Positions 1 through 7,515 are shown, counted from the first letter of the stretch. The stretch is 9,348 nt of DNA from Actinomycetes bacterium (GCA_029779995.1 JAKOZM010000430.1:1-9348), one strand, 5' to 3'. Numbers and translations are program-made. The notes: generated by a model from the sequence alone, not told the origin.

Positions 1-149
1 CCCATCTCGGCCTCCACCCACACCTGGTGGAACGCCCGCAGCTGCTGGGCGTGGCAGAACCCGATCACCGCCTGCGCCGCTTTCGCGACCTCCAACGGAT
101 CCCCCCGCGACAACATCACATCCCACGCATCCACCACCGAACCGTCCAT
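1..149 (-). CDS. Partial gene, probable DUF222 / HNH endonuclease (13E12-type) family protein, N-terminus only
   Basis: Forty-nine complete codons run from an ATG at 149 to the left edge without a stop; the rest of the gene is outside the window. The peptide begins MDGSVVDAWDVML and continues as an amphipathic helix with the stretch VIGFCHAQQLRAF around residues 33-45. In sequences of the DUF222 domain (the N-terminal part of actinobacterial 13E12 / HNH endonuclease proteins) the first helix commonly carries a similar Ala-Gln-rich 'AQAQQLRA' pattern; this is recognised from memory, not by search. No catalytic HNH motif can be seen, because it would lie near the missing C-terminus. The frame is open upstream to a stop near 215, but the ATG at 149 is preferred because a TANNNT -10 box lies 6 nt upstream, fitting a leaderless transcript; no Shine-Dalgarno is evident. 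It is a separate unit from the nuo operon. If the family call is wrong it is simply an unknown start fragment. Confidence 0.55.
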   Translation of the reverse strand, partial: MDGSVVDAWDVMLSRGDPLEVAKAAQAVIGFCHAQQLRAFHQVWVEAEM

Positions 150-178
150 GACCACACCGTACGAGAGGGCTACGACAA
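150..178 (-). promoter_or_regulatory. Putative PafBC-type (RecA-independent) DNA-damage promoter, leaderless
   Basis: Read on the minus strand, TTGTCG (178-173) is followed by TAG, eight bases, and TACGGT (161-156). This fits the actinobacterial RecA-NDp / PafBC promoter consensus tTGTCRgtg-N8-TAnnnT in its invariant positions and exact spacing; only the weaker 'gtg' triplet differs (TAG). The -10 box is 6 nt from the ATG at 149, so transcription could start at or next to the start codon. A second TTGTCA occurs 13 nt further upstream (191-186) but has no TANNNT at the right distance. The match is seen in the sequence; control by PafBC is inferred from the motif. Confidence 0.5.
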
Positions 179-210
179 ACCACCCTGACAAGGCATTACG
201 CGGTGGATAA

Positions 211-323
211 CCCGGTCAATCGCTTCGGGCAGCCGGAAGTCACCCGCTCCCCGAACGAAGGCGGATACCTGAGACCCGACCTTCATGCCCTTACTAGCCC
301 GGTCAATGGCTTAGCAGGCCGGA
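211..323. repeat. Imperfect direct repeat pair, 27 and 26 bp, in the intergenic region
   Basis: Copy one (211-237) and copy two (298-323) both begin CCCGGTCAAT, then one variable base, then GCTT, and both end in GCCGGA after a short divergent middle. They are 87 bp apart, start to start, in the only non-coding stretch of the window (150-363). Parts of each copy are also weakly self-complementary (223-239; 294-314). The role is unknown: it could be a protein-binding site, a decayed small repeat element, or chance in GC-rich DNA. Confidence 0.4.
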
Positions 324-363
324 TGGACACGAGACGAACGCATCCTGATCCCCCTCGCGGACC

Positions 364-1341
364 TCAGCCAGTGCGGTTCACCACGTAGTCGCAGACCGAA
401 GCCAGGCCATCGCGGGCGGATCCTGCCGGCAGCGGGGCCAAGCAGGCCCGAGCGTCGTCGGCCCACTGCCTCGCGACAACCCGGGCCTCTTGCAGCGCCG
501 GATGAGCTCGCAACAGATCCAACGCGGTGCCCACCTCGTCATCGGACAACGGTCGAGCCAGCATCTCCAGCAGGCGCTCATCCCCACCCTGTTGCAGGAC
601 CAGCAGCGCGGCCAACGTGGGCACGCCCTCCTTGAGATCAGTGCCCGGGGTCTTACCCGAGTGGGCCGAGTCGCTGGTGAGGTCGACGAGGTCATCGGCG
701 AGCTGGAAGGCAACGCCGATCCGCTCGCCGTAACGGGTGACCGTGTCGATGGTGGTCTCGTCGCAACCGGCGAACATGGCGCCGAACTGCGCGGAAGTGG
801 CGATCAGGGAACCCGTCTTGTCGGCGAGCACCTGTAGGTGGTGACCCACCTCGTCCTGGCCGTCAGCCGGACCCACAGTCTCCCGGATCTGCCCGGTGAC
901 CAGTCGCTCGAAGGTCCGTGCCTGGATCCGCACCGCCTCCGGGCCCAGATCGGCGAGAATGTCAGAGGCGCGCGAGAACAGGAAGTCGCCGGTGAGGATC
1001 GCCACACTGTTGTCCCAACGGGTGTTCGCCGACGGCCGGCCCCGACGCATCGGTGCCTCGTCCATCACATCGTCGTGATAGAGCGTGGCCAGATGTGTCA
1101 GCTCGACGACAGTCGCGGCGGCCACCACATCGGCGCGGTCCGGGTCCCCCAACCCGGCACACAACAGGGTCATCAATGGCCGGAACCGCTTGCCGCCGGC
1201 CTCCACGAGGTGCGCGGAGGTCTCGGTGACGAAGGGATAACTGCTCTTGACAGCAGCGGCCAACCGGGACTCCACGCGCTGCAGTCCCCCCTGCAGCTCG
1301 TCGCGCAGGGCTGGATCGGTGATGAATGCCAAGTTCGGCAC
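364..1341 (-). CDS. Trans-polyprenyl diphosphate synthase (long-chain isoprenyl synthase, likely menaquinone side chain)
   Basis: This 325-residue protein is an all-alpha trans-isoprenyl diphosphate synthase, which adds isopentenyl diphosphate units to an allylic diphosphate using Mg2+. The sequence shows GGKRFRP (49-55), the first Asp-rich motif DDVMD (90-94), KTGSL (175-179) and the second Asp-rich motif DDLVD (216-220) followed by GTDLKEG (233-239). The residue five before the first motif is Ala (A85), and position -4 is Thr. The absence of an aromatic residue there is a known mark of long-chain enzymes rather than C15/C20 synthases. Length is normal. The start is GTG at 1341; an in-frame TGA lies two codons upstream and AGGGG sits 8 nt before it. 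It follows nuoN by 23 nt and is probably co-transcribed, which suggests a role in making the menaquinone side chain used by complex I. Exact chain length (C35 to C50) cannot be read from sequence. No clear intrinsic terminator was seen after the stop. Confidence 0.95.
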   Translation of the reverse strand: MPNLAFITDPALRDELQGGLQRVESRLAAAVKSSYPFVTETSAHLVEAGGKRFRPLMTLLCAGLGDPDRADVVAAATVVELTHLATLYHDDVMDEAPMRRGRPSANTRWDNSVAILTGDFLFSRASDILADLGPEAVRIQARTFERLVTGQIRETVGPADGQDEVGHHLQVLADKTGSLIATSAQFGAMFAGCDETTIDTVTRYGERIGVAFQLADDLVDLTSDSAHSGKTPGTDLKEGVPTLAALLVLQQGGDERLLEMLARPLSDDEVGTALDLLRAHPALQEARVVARQWADDARACLAPLPAGSARDGLASVCDYVVNRTG

Positions 1342-1349
1342 CGATCACA

Positions 1350-1354
1350 CCCCT
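1350..1354 (-). promoter_or_regulatory. Ribosome binding site of the polyprenyl synthase gene
   Basis: AGGGG lies 8 nt upstream of the GTG at 1341, inside the 23-nt gap after the nuoN stop codon (1365-1367). An in-frame TGA at 1345-1347 excludes any earlier start, so this site fixes the N-terminus. Confidence 0.75.
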
Positions 1355-1364
1355 AACTGATGAC

Positions 1365-2912
1365 TCATCTGATGAACGTGGACGCCTTGTAAGCCAAGTC
1401 CAGCACGGATTCGGGAAGAACGCCAAGAATCACCGTAACTGCCACGCTCACCCCGATCGCTATCGCGGTCAAGCTGGACGGCACCACCACCGCCGGCGCA
1501 TCGTCGGCCCGCTCGGTGAAGAACATCAGCACGATCACCCGGACGTAGAAGAAGGCTGCGATCGCCGAGGCGATGACGCCGACGATGACCACTGGCGTGG
1601 CACCCCCCTCGATGCCGGCCTGGAACACCGCGAACTTGCTGGTGAACCCCGACGTCAACGGGATCCCGGCGAAGGCGAGTAACAGGATCGCCATGGCGCC
1701 GGCCACCAGCGGTGAGGTCTTGCCCAGCCCCGCCCACTGCGACAACCGGGTGGCCTCACCAGCGGGGTCACGCACCAGGGTCACGATCGCGAAGGCACCC
1801 AGCGTCGAGAATCCGTAGGCCAGGACGTAGAACATGGTTCCCGAGAGTCCGGCCGAGTTGGTCGCCACCACCCCGATGAGCATGAAGCCGGCGTTGGCGA
1901 TCGCCGAGTAGGCCAGCATCCGCTTTATGTCGCTCTGGGTCAGGGCCAGGATGGCCCCGATCAGCATCGTGGCGATGGCCACCGCCCACATCAGGGGACG
2001 CCAGTCCCAGCGCAGACCGCCGAGCGCCACGTAGGTCAGTCGCAGCAGCGCACCGAACGCGGCCACTTTCACCCCAGCAGCCATGAAGGCGGTGGCCGGA
2101 GTCGGAGCCCCCTGGTACACGTCCGGGGTCCACTGGTGGAACGGCACGGCGCCGATCTTGAACAGCAGGCCGACGAACAGCAGGCCGGTGGCAGCGATCA
2201 GCAGGCCGTTGTTGCCGGGGTCGGCAGCCATGCTGTCGACGATCTTGCTGAAGTTGATGCTGCCCGAGAAGCCGTACAGCATTGCCGCGCCGAACACGAA
2301 GAAACCCGAGGAGTAGGCGCCGAGCAGGAAGTACTTCATCGCCGCTTCCTGGCTGAGCAGGCGACGACGACGGGCCATCCCGGCCATCAGGTACAGCGGC
2401 AGTGACATGACCTCCAGCGCAACGAACATGGTCAGCAGGTCGTTGGCGGCGACGAACAGCATCATCCCGCCGACACAGAACAGGAACAGCGGCCAGATCT
2501 CGGTCTGTAGCCACCCCTGCTGCGTGAACGCCTTCTCGTCGGCGCTGCCCGGCAGGGCGGAGGCCTGGGGGGCGAAGGCGTCACCGGCCGGGTCGGCCTT
2601 GCGCTCGGCCATCAGCAGTGCCGACACCATGGCGATGAGCAGGATGGTGCCCTGCATGAACAACGCCGGGCCGTCGACGGCGACGGTGCCCGCCGCGGCC
2701 AGTTCGTTGGTCCCTGCCAGGCGCACTGTCTGCACCAGCGCCAGCAGCAGCACCACGCCGACCAGCACCAACTGCACGGGGCGGCGCTGGGCCCGGCCCA
2801 GGAACGCCTCGACCAGCACGCTGAGGACAGCGCCGGTGAGCACGATCAACATCGGGGCGACCAGAGCGTACTTGATCTCCGGCGCCGTGAACGTCTCGAT
2901 CACGGTGTTCAC
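1365..2912 (-). CDS. nuoN: NADH-quinone oxidoreductase subunit N
   Basis: NuoN is the antiporter-like proton-pumping subunit nearest the peripheral arm among L, M and N. The 515-residue protein is hydrophobic throughout, with about 14 membrane segments. Signature regions are VALEVMSLPLYLM with the conserved pump Glu (E167), FKIGAVPFHQWTPDVYQGAP with the key Lys K252, a second Lys in the following helix (K282), SDIKRMLAYSAIANAGFML (328-346), and SGFTSKF with K426. A hydrophilic insert of roughly 30 residues (about 104-136, rich in Ala, Asp and Pro) lies between early helices; it makes the protein longer than the Escherichia coli form (485 residues), as is common in actinobacteria. The start is a GTG whose first four bases form the GTGA overlap with the nuoM stop, preceded by a strong AGGAGGT. 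It is the last nuo gene, followed closely by the polyprenyl synthase. Confidence 0.98.
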   Translation of the reverse strand: MNTVIETFTAPEIKYALVAPMLIVLTGAVLSVLVEAFLGRAQRRPVQLVLVGVVLLLALVQTVRLAGTNELAAAGTVAVDGPALFMQGTILLIAMVSALLMAERKADPAGDAFAPQASALPGSADEKAFTQQGWLQTEIWPLFLFCVGGMMLFVAANDLLTMFVALEVMSLPLYLMAGMARRRRLLSQEAAMKYFLLGAYSSGFFVFGAAMLYGFSGSINFSKIVDSMAADPGNNGLLIAATGLLFVGLLFKIGAVPFHQWTPDVYQGAPTPATAFMAAGVKVAAFGALLRLTYVALGGLRWDWRPLMWAVAIATMLIGAILALTQSDIKRMLAYSAIANAGFMLIGVVATNSAGLSGTMFYVLAYGFSTLGAFAIVTLVRDPAGEATRLSQWAGLGKTSPLVAGAMAILLLAFAGIPLTSGFTSKFAVFQAGIEGGATPVVIVGVIASAIAAFFYVRVIVLMFFTERADDAPAVVVPSSLTAIAIGVSVAVTVILGVLPESVLDLAYKASTFIR

Positions 2913-4465
2913 TGCTGCTCACCTCCTGGCAGACACCCGTCGGCGAAGTCGCAATCGGCGGTGATCCCCGTACCCGGATCCTGGACGCCGACGGCAGCCA
3001 GAGTCTGGTCGACTGCGGGATTGATCACGTTGAGGGCTGGTGCCGGGAACACACCCAGCGCGATGATCAGCGCCACCAGGGGTGCGATCGCGACCACCTC
3101 CCGGCCCTTGACCTCGGTGACCCCTTCGCAGCCCGGCTTCAGCGGTCCGGTCATGGTGCGCTGATAGAGCCACAGAACGTACAGAGCCGCCAGCACGATC
3201 CCACTGGTCGCGATCACCGCGACGATCGGGTACTTGATGAACGTGCCAACCAGCACCAGGAACTCGCTGATGAACGATCCCATGCCGGGCAGCGCCAGCG
3301 ATGACAGTCCCGAGATCAGGAACAGCCCGGCCAGCAGGGGCGCGACTTTGACGATGCCGCCGTAGTCCTCGATGAGTTTTGAGCCCCGTCTGCTGATCAG
3401 GAAGCCCGCGACCAGGAACAGCGCGGCCGTCGACAGGCCGTGGTTGACCATGTACAGCGTCGAACCGCTCTGGCCCTGGCTGGTCAGCGCGAAGATGCCC
3501 AGCGTGATGAAGCCGAAGTGACTCACCGAGGTGTAGGCGATCAGGCGTTTGATGTCCGTCTGGCCGATGGCCACCAAGGCGCCATAAATGATCCCGATCA
3601 CCGAGATGGCGATGATGATCGGGGTATAGAACTGGGAGGCCTCCGGGAAGATCGGCAGGCAGTAGCGCAGCATCCCGAAAGTACCGACCTTATCGAGCAC
3701 TCCGACCAGGAGCACGGCGCTGCCGGGCTGCGCCTCGGTAGCGGCGTCGGGCAGCCAGGTATGGAAGGGCCACAGTGGCGCCTTCACCGCGAAGGCGAAG
3801 AAGAAGCCCAGAAACAGCATGCGTTGCGTGGACGGATCCATGTTGAGCTGCGTCAGGGCCAGGAAGTCGAACGTGCCCGCCCCGAACTCGCGCTGGCTGA
3901 CCACGTAGAGCCCGATCAGGCTGGCCAGCATGAAGAGTCCACCGAAGAGGCTCACGATCAGGAACTTGACTGCTGCGTAGGAGCGCCGCGCTCCACCGTA
4001 GCGACCGATCATGAAGTACATCGGGATGAGCATGACCTCGAAGAACACGTAGAACAGGAACACGTCGATCGAGGCGAACACCCCGATCATCGCGACCAGC
4101 AAAGCCAGCATCAACGCGAAGTAGCCCTTGGTCGGGGCGTCGCTGTAATCGGCCTCATTCCAGCCGGCCAGGATGACGATCGGCACCAGTACCGCCGCGA
4201 GCGCGATCAGTACCAGCGCGATGCCATCGACACCGAGCGCGAACGAGATCCCGAAGGTGGAGATCCACGGCTGCGAGAACACGAACTGGAAGGGCTCGGT
4301 GCTGTTGGCGTCGAACTGCAGGGCCATCGCGATGACCAGGACGAGCGTGGCCACACTGAACGCCAGCGCGACCTGCTTGGCCAGGTCCGGCTTCGCTTTG
4401 GGCAGCAGGGCCACCACCACGGCCCCGATGGCCGGGACCAGTAAGAGGGTGATCAACCAGTTCAT
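2909..4465 (-). CDS. nuoM: NADH-quinone oxidoreductase subunit M
   Basis: NuoM is the middle antiporter-like proton pump of the membrane arm. The 518-residue polytopic protein shows FFEVMLIPMYFMIGRYGG with the conserved Glu E143, AVKAPLWPFHTWLPDAATEA with Lys K228, LDKVGTFGMLRYCLP with K259, QTDIKRLIAYTSVSHFGF (302-319), and the distal SFISEF with E401, all hallmarks of this subunit. Length is close to the usual 500-520. The ATG directly abuts the nuoL TAA stop, with GAGG just upstream inside nuoL. It ends in a hydrophilic tail after the last membrane segment (about 480-518) containing two cysteines, C505 and C511; the termini of NuoM face the outside of the membrane in known structures. The stop overlaps the nuoN start by 4 nt. 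Confidence 0.98.
   Translation of the reverse strand: MNWLITLLLVPAIGAVVVALLPKAKPDLAKQVALAFSVATLVLVIAMALQFDANSTEPFQFVFSQPWISTFGISFALGVDGIALVLIALAAVLVPIVILAGWNEADYSDAPTKGYFALMLALLVAMIGVFASIDVFLFYVFFEVMLIPMYFMIGRYGGARRSYAAVKFLIVSLFGGLFMLASLIGLYVVSQREFGAGTFDFLALTQLNMDPSTQRMLFLGFFFAFAVKAPLWPFHTWLPDAATEAQPGSAVLLVGVLDKVGTFGMLRYCLPIFPEASQFYTPIIIAISVIGIIYGALVAIGQTDIKRLIAYTSVSHFGFITLGIFALTSQGQSGSTLYMVNHGLSTAALFLVAGFLISRRGSKLIEDYGGIVKVAPLLAGLFLISGLSSLALPGMGSFISEFLVLVGTFIKYPIVAVIATSGIVLAALYVLWLYQRTMTGPLKPGCEGVTEVKGREVVAIAPLVALIIALGVFPAPALNVINPAVDQTLAAVGVQDPGTGITADCDFADGCLPGGEQQ
2921..2927 (-). promoter_or_regulatory. Strong Shine-Dalgarno of nuoN inside the nuoM 3' end
   Basis: AGGAGGT lies 8 nt before the nuoN GTG start (2912), within the codons for the last residues of NuoM (GGEQQ). 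It supports the 4-nt overlapping GTG start and suggests translational coupling with nuoM. Confidence 0.8.
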
Positions 4466-4476
4466 TTAGAGCCTCA
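4462..4476 (-). promoter_or_regulatory. nuoL/nuoM translation junction: SD plus abutting TAA|ATG
   Basis: On the minus strand the junction reads TGAGGCTCTAAATGA: GAGG, then six bases, with the nuoL TAA directly followed by the nuoM ATG. The same 15 bases, with one change (T for C), form the nuoK/nuoL junction at 6388-6402. The layout favours re-initiation by the terminating ribosome and near-equal synthesis of the subunits. Confidence 0.7.
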
Positions 4477-6391
4477 CCACCAGCATCAGGGCGAACAGGA
4501 CGAAGGCTCCGGCCAGCATCGACAGCGCGTAGGAGCGCGAGAAGCCGGTCTGCCATTTGCGCAGCTTGCTGGACAGCGCCGACGTGGCCGAACCCACGGC
4601 CAGCAGGCTGCCATCGATGCTGCGGTTGTCGAACCAGACCAGCGCGCGCGTCAGATACTGACCCGGCCGCATGAAGACCGCCTCATTGAAGGAGTCGCCA
4701 TACAGGTCCTTGCGGGCGGCGACCGTGAGCGGGGACACCGACTCCGGGGCTGTCAGTGGCACATCGCGGCGGTACTGCTGGTAGGCCAGCAGGGCGCCGA
4801 TGATGACCAGCAGCAGCGTGCCGCCGCTGATGACCCACACCGGCAGTGGGGGCTGCGGATGCTCAAATCCGGTCACCGGCTCCAGCCAGTGTTCGATCGC
4901 GCCACCCCAGGCCAGGACGAAGCCACTGACGGCCGACAGCAGGCCAAGAATGATCAGCGGGATCGTCATGACCGACGGAGACTCGTGCGGGTGCACATCG
5001 TCGGTCCAGCGCTTCTTGCCCAAGAAGGTCATCGTGAACAGACGCGTCATGTAGAACGCGGTGATCGCGGCACCCAGAGCGGCAGCCAGACCTGCCCACC
5101 AGCTCTGCTGGAACGCAGCCTCGATGATCTTGTCCTTGGAGTAGAAGCCGGAGAACGGCGGGATACCCATGATCGCCAGCCAGCCGGCGGCGAAGGTGAC
5201 ATACGTAATCACCATGACGGTCCGGATGGCCCCGAACCGGCGCATGTTCTCCTGATTGTTGAAGGAGTGCATGACCGACCCTGCCCCGAGGAACATGTTG
5301 GCCTTGAAGAACCCGTGGTTGACCAAGTGGAAGATGGCGAAGACGTAACCGATCGGCCCGAGGCCGGCGCCCAGCATCATGTAACCGATCTGCGACATCG
5401 TCGATCCGGCCAGGACCTTCTTGATCTCGTCCTTCGCGGTACCGATGATCGCCCCGAAGATCAGCGTCACGGTACCGACGATGATCACCGCCATCTGCGC
5501 CGTCGGAGCCGCGTCGAAGATGACGTTGGAACGCACGATCAGGTAGACACCGGCGGTGACCATGGTTGCGGCGTGGATCAGGGCGGACACCGGGGTCGGA
5601 CCCTCCATGGCATCCAGCAGCCAGGACTGCAGCGGCACCTGCGCCGACTTGCCACACGCGGCCAGCAGCAGCAACAACCCGATCCAGGTCAGGTCGCTCT
5701 GGCCCGCCTCACCGACCTGGGCGAAGACCTCCGGGAAGGTGGTCGTTCCGAACGTGACGAAGATCAGCATGATGGCGATCGACAGGCCGAAGTCGCCGAC
5801 CCGGTTGACCACGAAAGCCTTCTTGGCGGCCACCGCCGCGCTGTTCTTGTACTGCCAGAAGCCGATGAGCAGGTAGGACGCCAGGCCTACACCCTCCCAG
5901 CCGACGTAGAGCAGCAGGTAGTTGTCGGCCAGCACCAGCAGGAGCATGGCCGCGACGAACAGGTTCAGGTAGGCGAAGAACAGCCGCCGCTTGGGGTCAT
6001 CCTTCATGTACCCGATCGAGTAGATGTGGATCAAAGACCCCACACCGGTGATCAGCAGCACGAAGGTCATCGACAGCTGGTCGAGCTGGAACCCGACATT
6101 GGCGCGGAAGTCCCCGACGATCACCCAGTCCCACATGTGCTGGATGACGCCGCGCTCTTCGCTGGGCTCGGCCAGCATGGCAAACCACATCATCACGGCC
6201 GCGACGAACGAGCCGATCGGCAGCAACGTGGCCAGGTAGTGGCCCCACGCATTGGTCCGGTTGCCCATGACCAGCAGGAAGATCGCGCCGAACAGCGGCA
6301 GGGCGATGAGTAGCCAGATGTAGGCGAAGACCCCCTCGGCCGGGGCATACGTGATGGTCGGCGTGGCGGACGCCGCAAGCATGGTTGTCAT
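4466..6391 (-). CDS. nuoL: NADH-quinone oxidoreductase subunit L
   Basis: NuoL is the distal and largest antiporter-like pump subunit, whose C-terminal lateral helix runs along the membrane arm beside M and N. The 641-residue protein has [16 protein letters not shown] with the conserved Glu E166, [21 protein letters not shown] with Lys K248, then [16 protein letters not shown] (269-284), [18 protein letters not shown] (321-338), and [10 protein letters not shown] with K419. Residues around 525-612 fit the transition to the lateral helix, and residues about 622-640 form the final membrane segment. E. coli NuoL has 613 residues; the slight excess includes a short N-terminal extension of about 20 residues before the first helix. 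The ATG at 6391 directly follows the nuoK TAA, with GAGG six bases upstream, which fixes the start. A long open frame on the opposite strand here is a coding shadow. Confidence 0.98.
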   Translation of the reverse strand: MTTMLAASATPTITYAPAEGVFAYIWLLIALPLFGAIFLLVMGNRTNAWGHYLATLLPIGSFVAAVMMWFAMLAEPSEERGVIQHMWDWVIVGDFRANVGFQLDQLSMTFVLLITGVGSLIHIYSIGYMKDDPKRRLFFAYLNLFVAAMLLLVLADNYLLLYVGWEGVGLASYLLIGFWQYKNSAAVAAKKAFVVNRVGDFGLSIAIMLIFVTFGTTTFPEVFAQVGEAGQSDLTWIGLLLLLAACGKSAQVPLQSWLLDAMEGPTPVSALIHAATMVTAGVYLIVRSNVIFDAAPTAQMAVIIVGTVTLIFGAIIGTAKDEIKKVLAGSTMSQIGYMMLGAGLGPIGYVFAIFHLVNHGFFKANMFLGAGSVMHSFNNQENMRRFGAIRTVMVITYVTFAAGWLAIMGIPPFSGFYSKDKIIEAAFQQSWWAGLAAALGAAITAFYMTRLFTMTFLGKKRWTDDVHPHESPSVMTIPLIILGLLSAVSGFVLAWGGAIEHWLEPVTGFEHPQPPLPVWVISGGTLLLVIIGALLAYQQYRRDVPLTAPESVSPLTVAARKDLYGDSFNEAVFMRPGQYLTRALVWFDNRSIDGSLLAVGSATSALSSKLRKWQTGFSRSYALSMLAGAFVLFALMLVVRL

Positions 6392-6402
6392 TTAGAACCT
6401 CA
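6388..6402 (-). promoter_or_regulatory. nuoK/nuoL translation junction: SD plus abutting TAA|ATG
   Basis: The minus strand reads TGAGGTTCTAAATGA, with GAGG six bases before the ATG of nuoL and the nuoK stop TAA immediately before it. Fourteen of fifteen bases match the nuoL/nuoM junction at 4462-4476, although the encoded C-termini differ (LLRF versus VVRL). Confidence 0.7.
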
Positions 6403-6691
6403 GCAGACTGGGTTCGTCCACCGACGCACTGCGGCGGGTGCGGAAGATGGCGACGATGATGGCCAGGCCGACGACGACTTCCGCGGCCGCCACCACCATC
6501 GTGAAGAACGCGAACACCTGTCCCTCCAGGTTGCCGTGCATGCGGGCGAACGCGACGAACGCCAGGTTGGAGGCATTGAGCATCAACTCCACGCACATGA
6601 ACACGACGATGGCGTTGCGGCGGAACAGCATGCCGAACGCGCCCAGGCTGAACAGAATCGCTGAGAGCGCTATGTAGTGGTCGGTCGTCAC
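6392..6691 (-). CDS. nuoK: NADH-quinone oxidoreductase subunit K
   Basis: NuoK is a small three-helix membrane subunit next to NuoJ and NuoN that carries essential acidic residues of the proton path. The 99-residue protein matches the usual length of about 100. Helix 1 spans roughly 6-23, helix 2 roughly 28-48 and helix 3 roughly 59-83. The conserved glutamates are visible: E35 in [13 protein letters not shown] and E71 in [13 protein letters not shown], equivalent to E36 and E72 of the E. coli subunit. The start is GTG at 6691, overlapping the nuoJ TGA as GTGA, with GGGGAGG four bases upstream (spacing on the short side). The stop abuts the nuoL ATG. Confidence 0.97.
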   Translation of the reverse strand: MTTDHYIALSAILFSLGAFGMLFRRNAIVVFMCVELMLNASNLAFVAFARMHGNLEGQVFAFFTMVVAAAEVVVGLAIIVAIFRTRRSASVDEPSLLRF

Positions 6692-7515
6692 GAGTCCTCC
6701 CCAGGAATCTCCTCGATGGTCCCGGTGACCTCGTCGATGACGACGTTGCTGCCCCCTGCCACGTCGTCGACCTCCTCAACATCGACCCGGTCGACCTCTG
6801 AATGTCGCAGCGACATGGGCCGGGGCACCGAGATCTCGGCCACCGATCCGTCCGGCAGCAGCGCCGGGGTGTCGACTGCGTTGTGCCGCGCGTATACACC
6901 CGGCGGCGGCAGCGGGCTGGGATCCCCGGCGGCGAAACGCGCCTTGGACAGGTCCCGCTGCGTGGGGATCGGCTCGTCGTGTTCGCGGTGGGTGAGGATC
7001 ATCGCGCCCAACGCTGCGGTGATCAGCAGCGCTGAGGTCACCTCGAAGGCGAACACATACTGGGTGAATATGAGTTCGGCGATGCCCTGCACGTTGCCGC
7101 CACGCGCAGCGTTGGCCTCGGCCAGGGAACCTGCCGGCATGTCCGAGGTGCCGCTTCCGAGCAGCCCGATCAGCAGGACGGCGAACCCGAGACCGAACAG
7201 GATGGCCGCCGGGCGCTGCCCCTTGACCGTCTCGACCAGGGAGTCCGAGGAGTCGACGCCGACGACCATGAGCACGAACAGGAACAGCATCATGATGGCG
7301 CCGGTGTAGACGATCACCTGCACCATACCCAGGAACGCCGCGGACAGGCTGACGTAGAGGATGGCCAGGTTGATCATGGTCATGGCCAGGAAGAGGGCGC
7401 TGTGGACGGCCTTGCGTGAGAACAGCATGCCGAGTGCGCCCAGGACGGCCAACGCCCCACAGATCCAGAACACCGCCGCCTCCCCGGTGTTCTGTGCGGC
7501 CAACGTTGCGGTCAC
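6688..7515 (-). CDS. nuoJ: NADH-quinone oxidoreductase subunit J, with long C-terminal tail
   Basis: NuoJ is a membrane subunit between NuoH and NuoK; its third helix moves during turnover to link quinone chemistry to the pumps. The protein has 275 residues, with five membrane segments in the first about 175. The conserved [17 protein letters not shown] motif (68-84) contains the functional Tyr Y70, and [10 protein letters not shown] (155-164) carries E158. After the last helix (ending near 175) comes a hydrophilic tail of about 100 residues: first basic and Pro-rich ([27 protein letters not shown] at 197-223, given in outline), then acidic (VDVEEVDD at 244-251 and an acidic end). E. coli NuoJ (184 residues) lacks it; similar tails are usual in actinobacteria. 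The start is GTG at 7515, overlapping the nuoI stop as GTGA, with GGGAG (7526-7522) six bases upstream. The stop overlaps nuoK. Confidence 0.97.
   Translation of the reverse strand: MTATLAAQNTGEAAVFWICGALAVLGALGMLFSRKAVHSALFLAMTMINLAILYVSLSAAFLGMVQVIVYTGAIMMLFLFVLMVVGVDSSDSLVETVKGQRPAAILFGLGFAVLLIGLLGSGTSDMPAGSLAEANAARGGNVQGIAELIFTQYVFAFEVTSALLITAALGAMILTHREHDEPIPTQRDLSKARFAAGDPSPLPPPGVYARHNAVDTPALLPDGSVAEISVPRPMSLRHSEVDRVDVEEVDDVAGGSNVVIDEVTGTIEEIPGEDS

Noticed and set aside
173..191. Two TTGTCR copies read as separate promoters
   Set aside because: Only the copy at 173-178 has TANNNT at the required spacing. The copy at 186-191 has none, so it is noted but not called.
202..210. A DnaA-box-like sequence (TTATCCACC on the minus strand)
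   Set aside because: It is a single copy with one mismatch to the consensus, without clustered boxes, an AT-rich region or dnaA/dnaN nearby, so there is no reason to call an origin.
294..314. A hairpin (CTAGCC / GGCTTAG with a one-base bulge) as terminator of the nuo-synthase transcript
   Set aside because: The stem is only about six pairs with a bulge and no T-run follows on the minus strand. No convincing intrinsic terminator was found between 150 and 363.
203..388. A 61-codon plus-strand frame in the intergenic region
   Set aside because: It starts with GTG without a clear Shine-Dalgarno, has low-complexity Pro/Arg composition, and runs into the 3' end of the synthase on the other strand.
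838..1356. A 172-codon plus-strand frame opposite the polyprenyl synthase
   Set aside because: It lies opposite a gene with both Asp-rich catalytic motifs; composition is that of a shadow and no domain is evident.
3440..4444. A 334-codon open frame on the plus strand, antisense to nuoM
   Set aside because: Same reverse-strand shadow composition; it lies wholly inside nuoM and lacks any family pattern.
4859..6313. A 484-codon open frame on the plus strand, antisense to nuoL
   Set aside because: Its product is extremely rich in His, Asp, Gln, Arg and Gly, as expected when codons of a hydrophobic protein are read in reverse in high-GC DNA. NuoL on the other strand has full motif support, and this frame has no recognisable domain.
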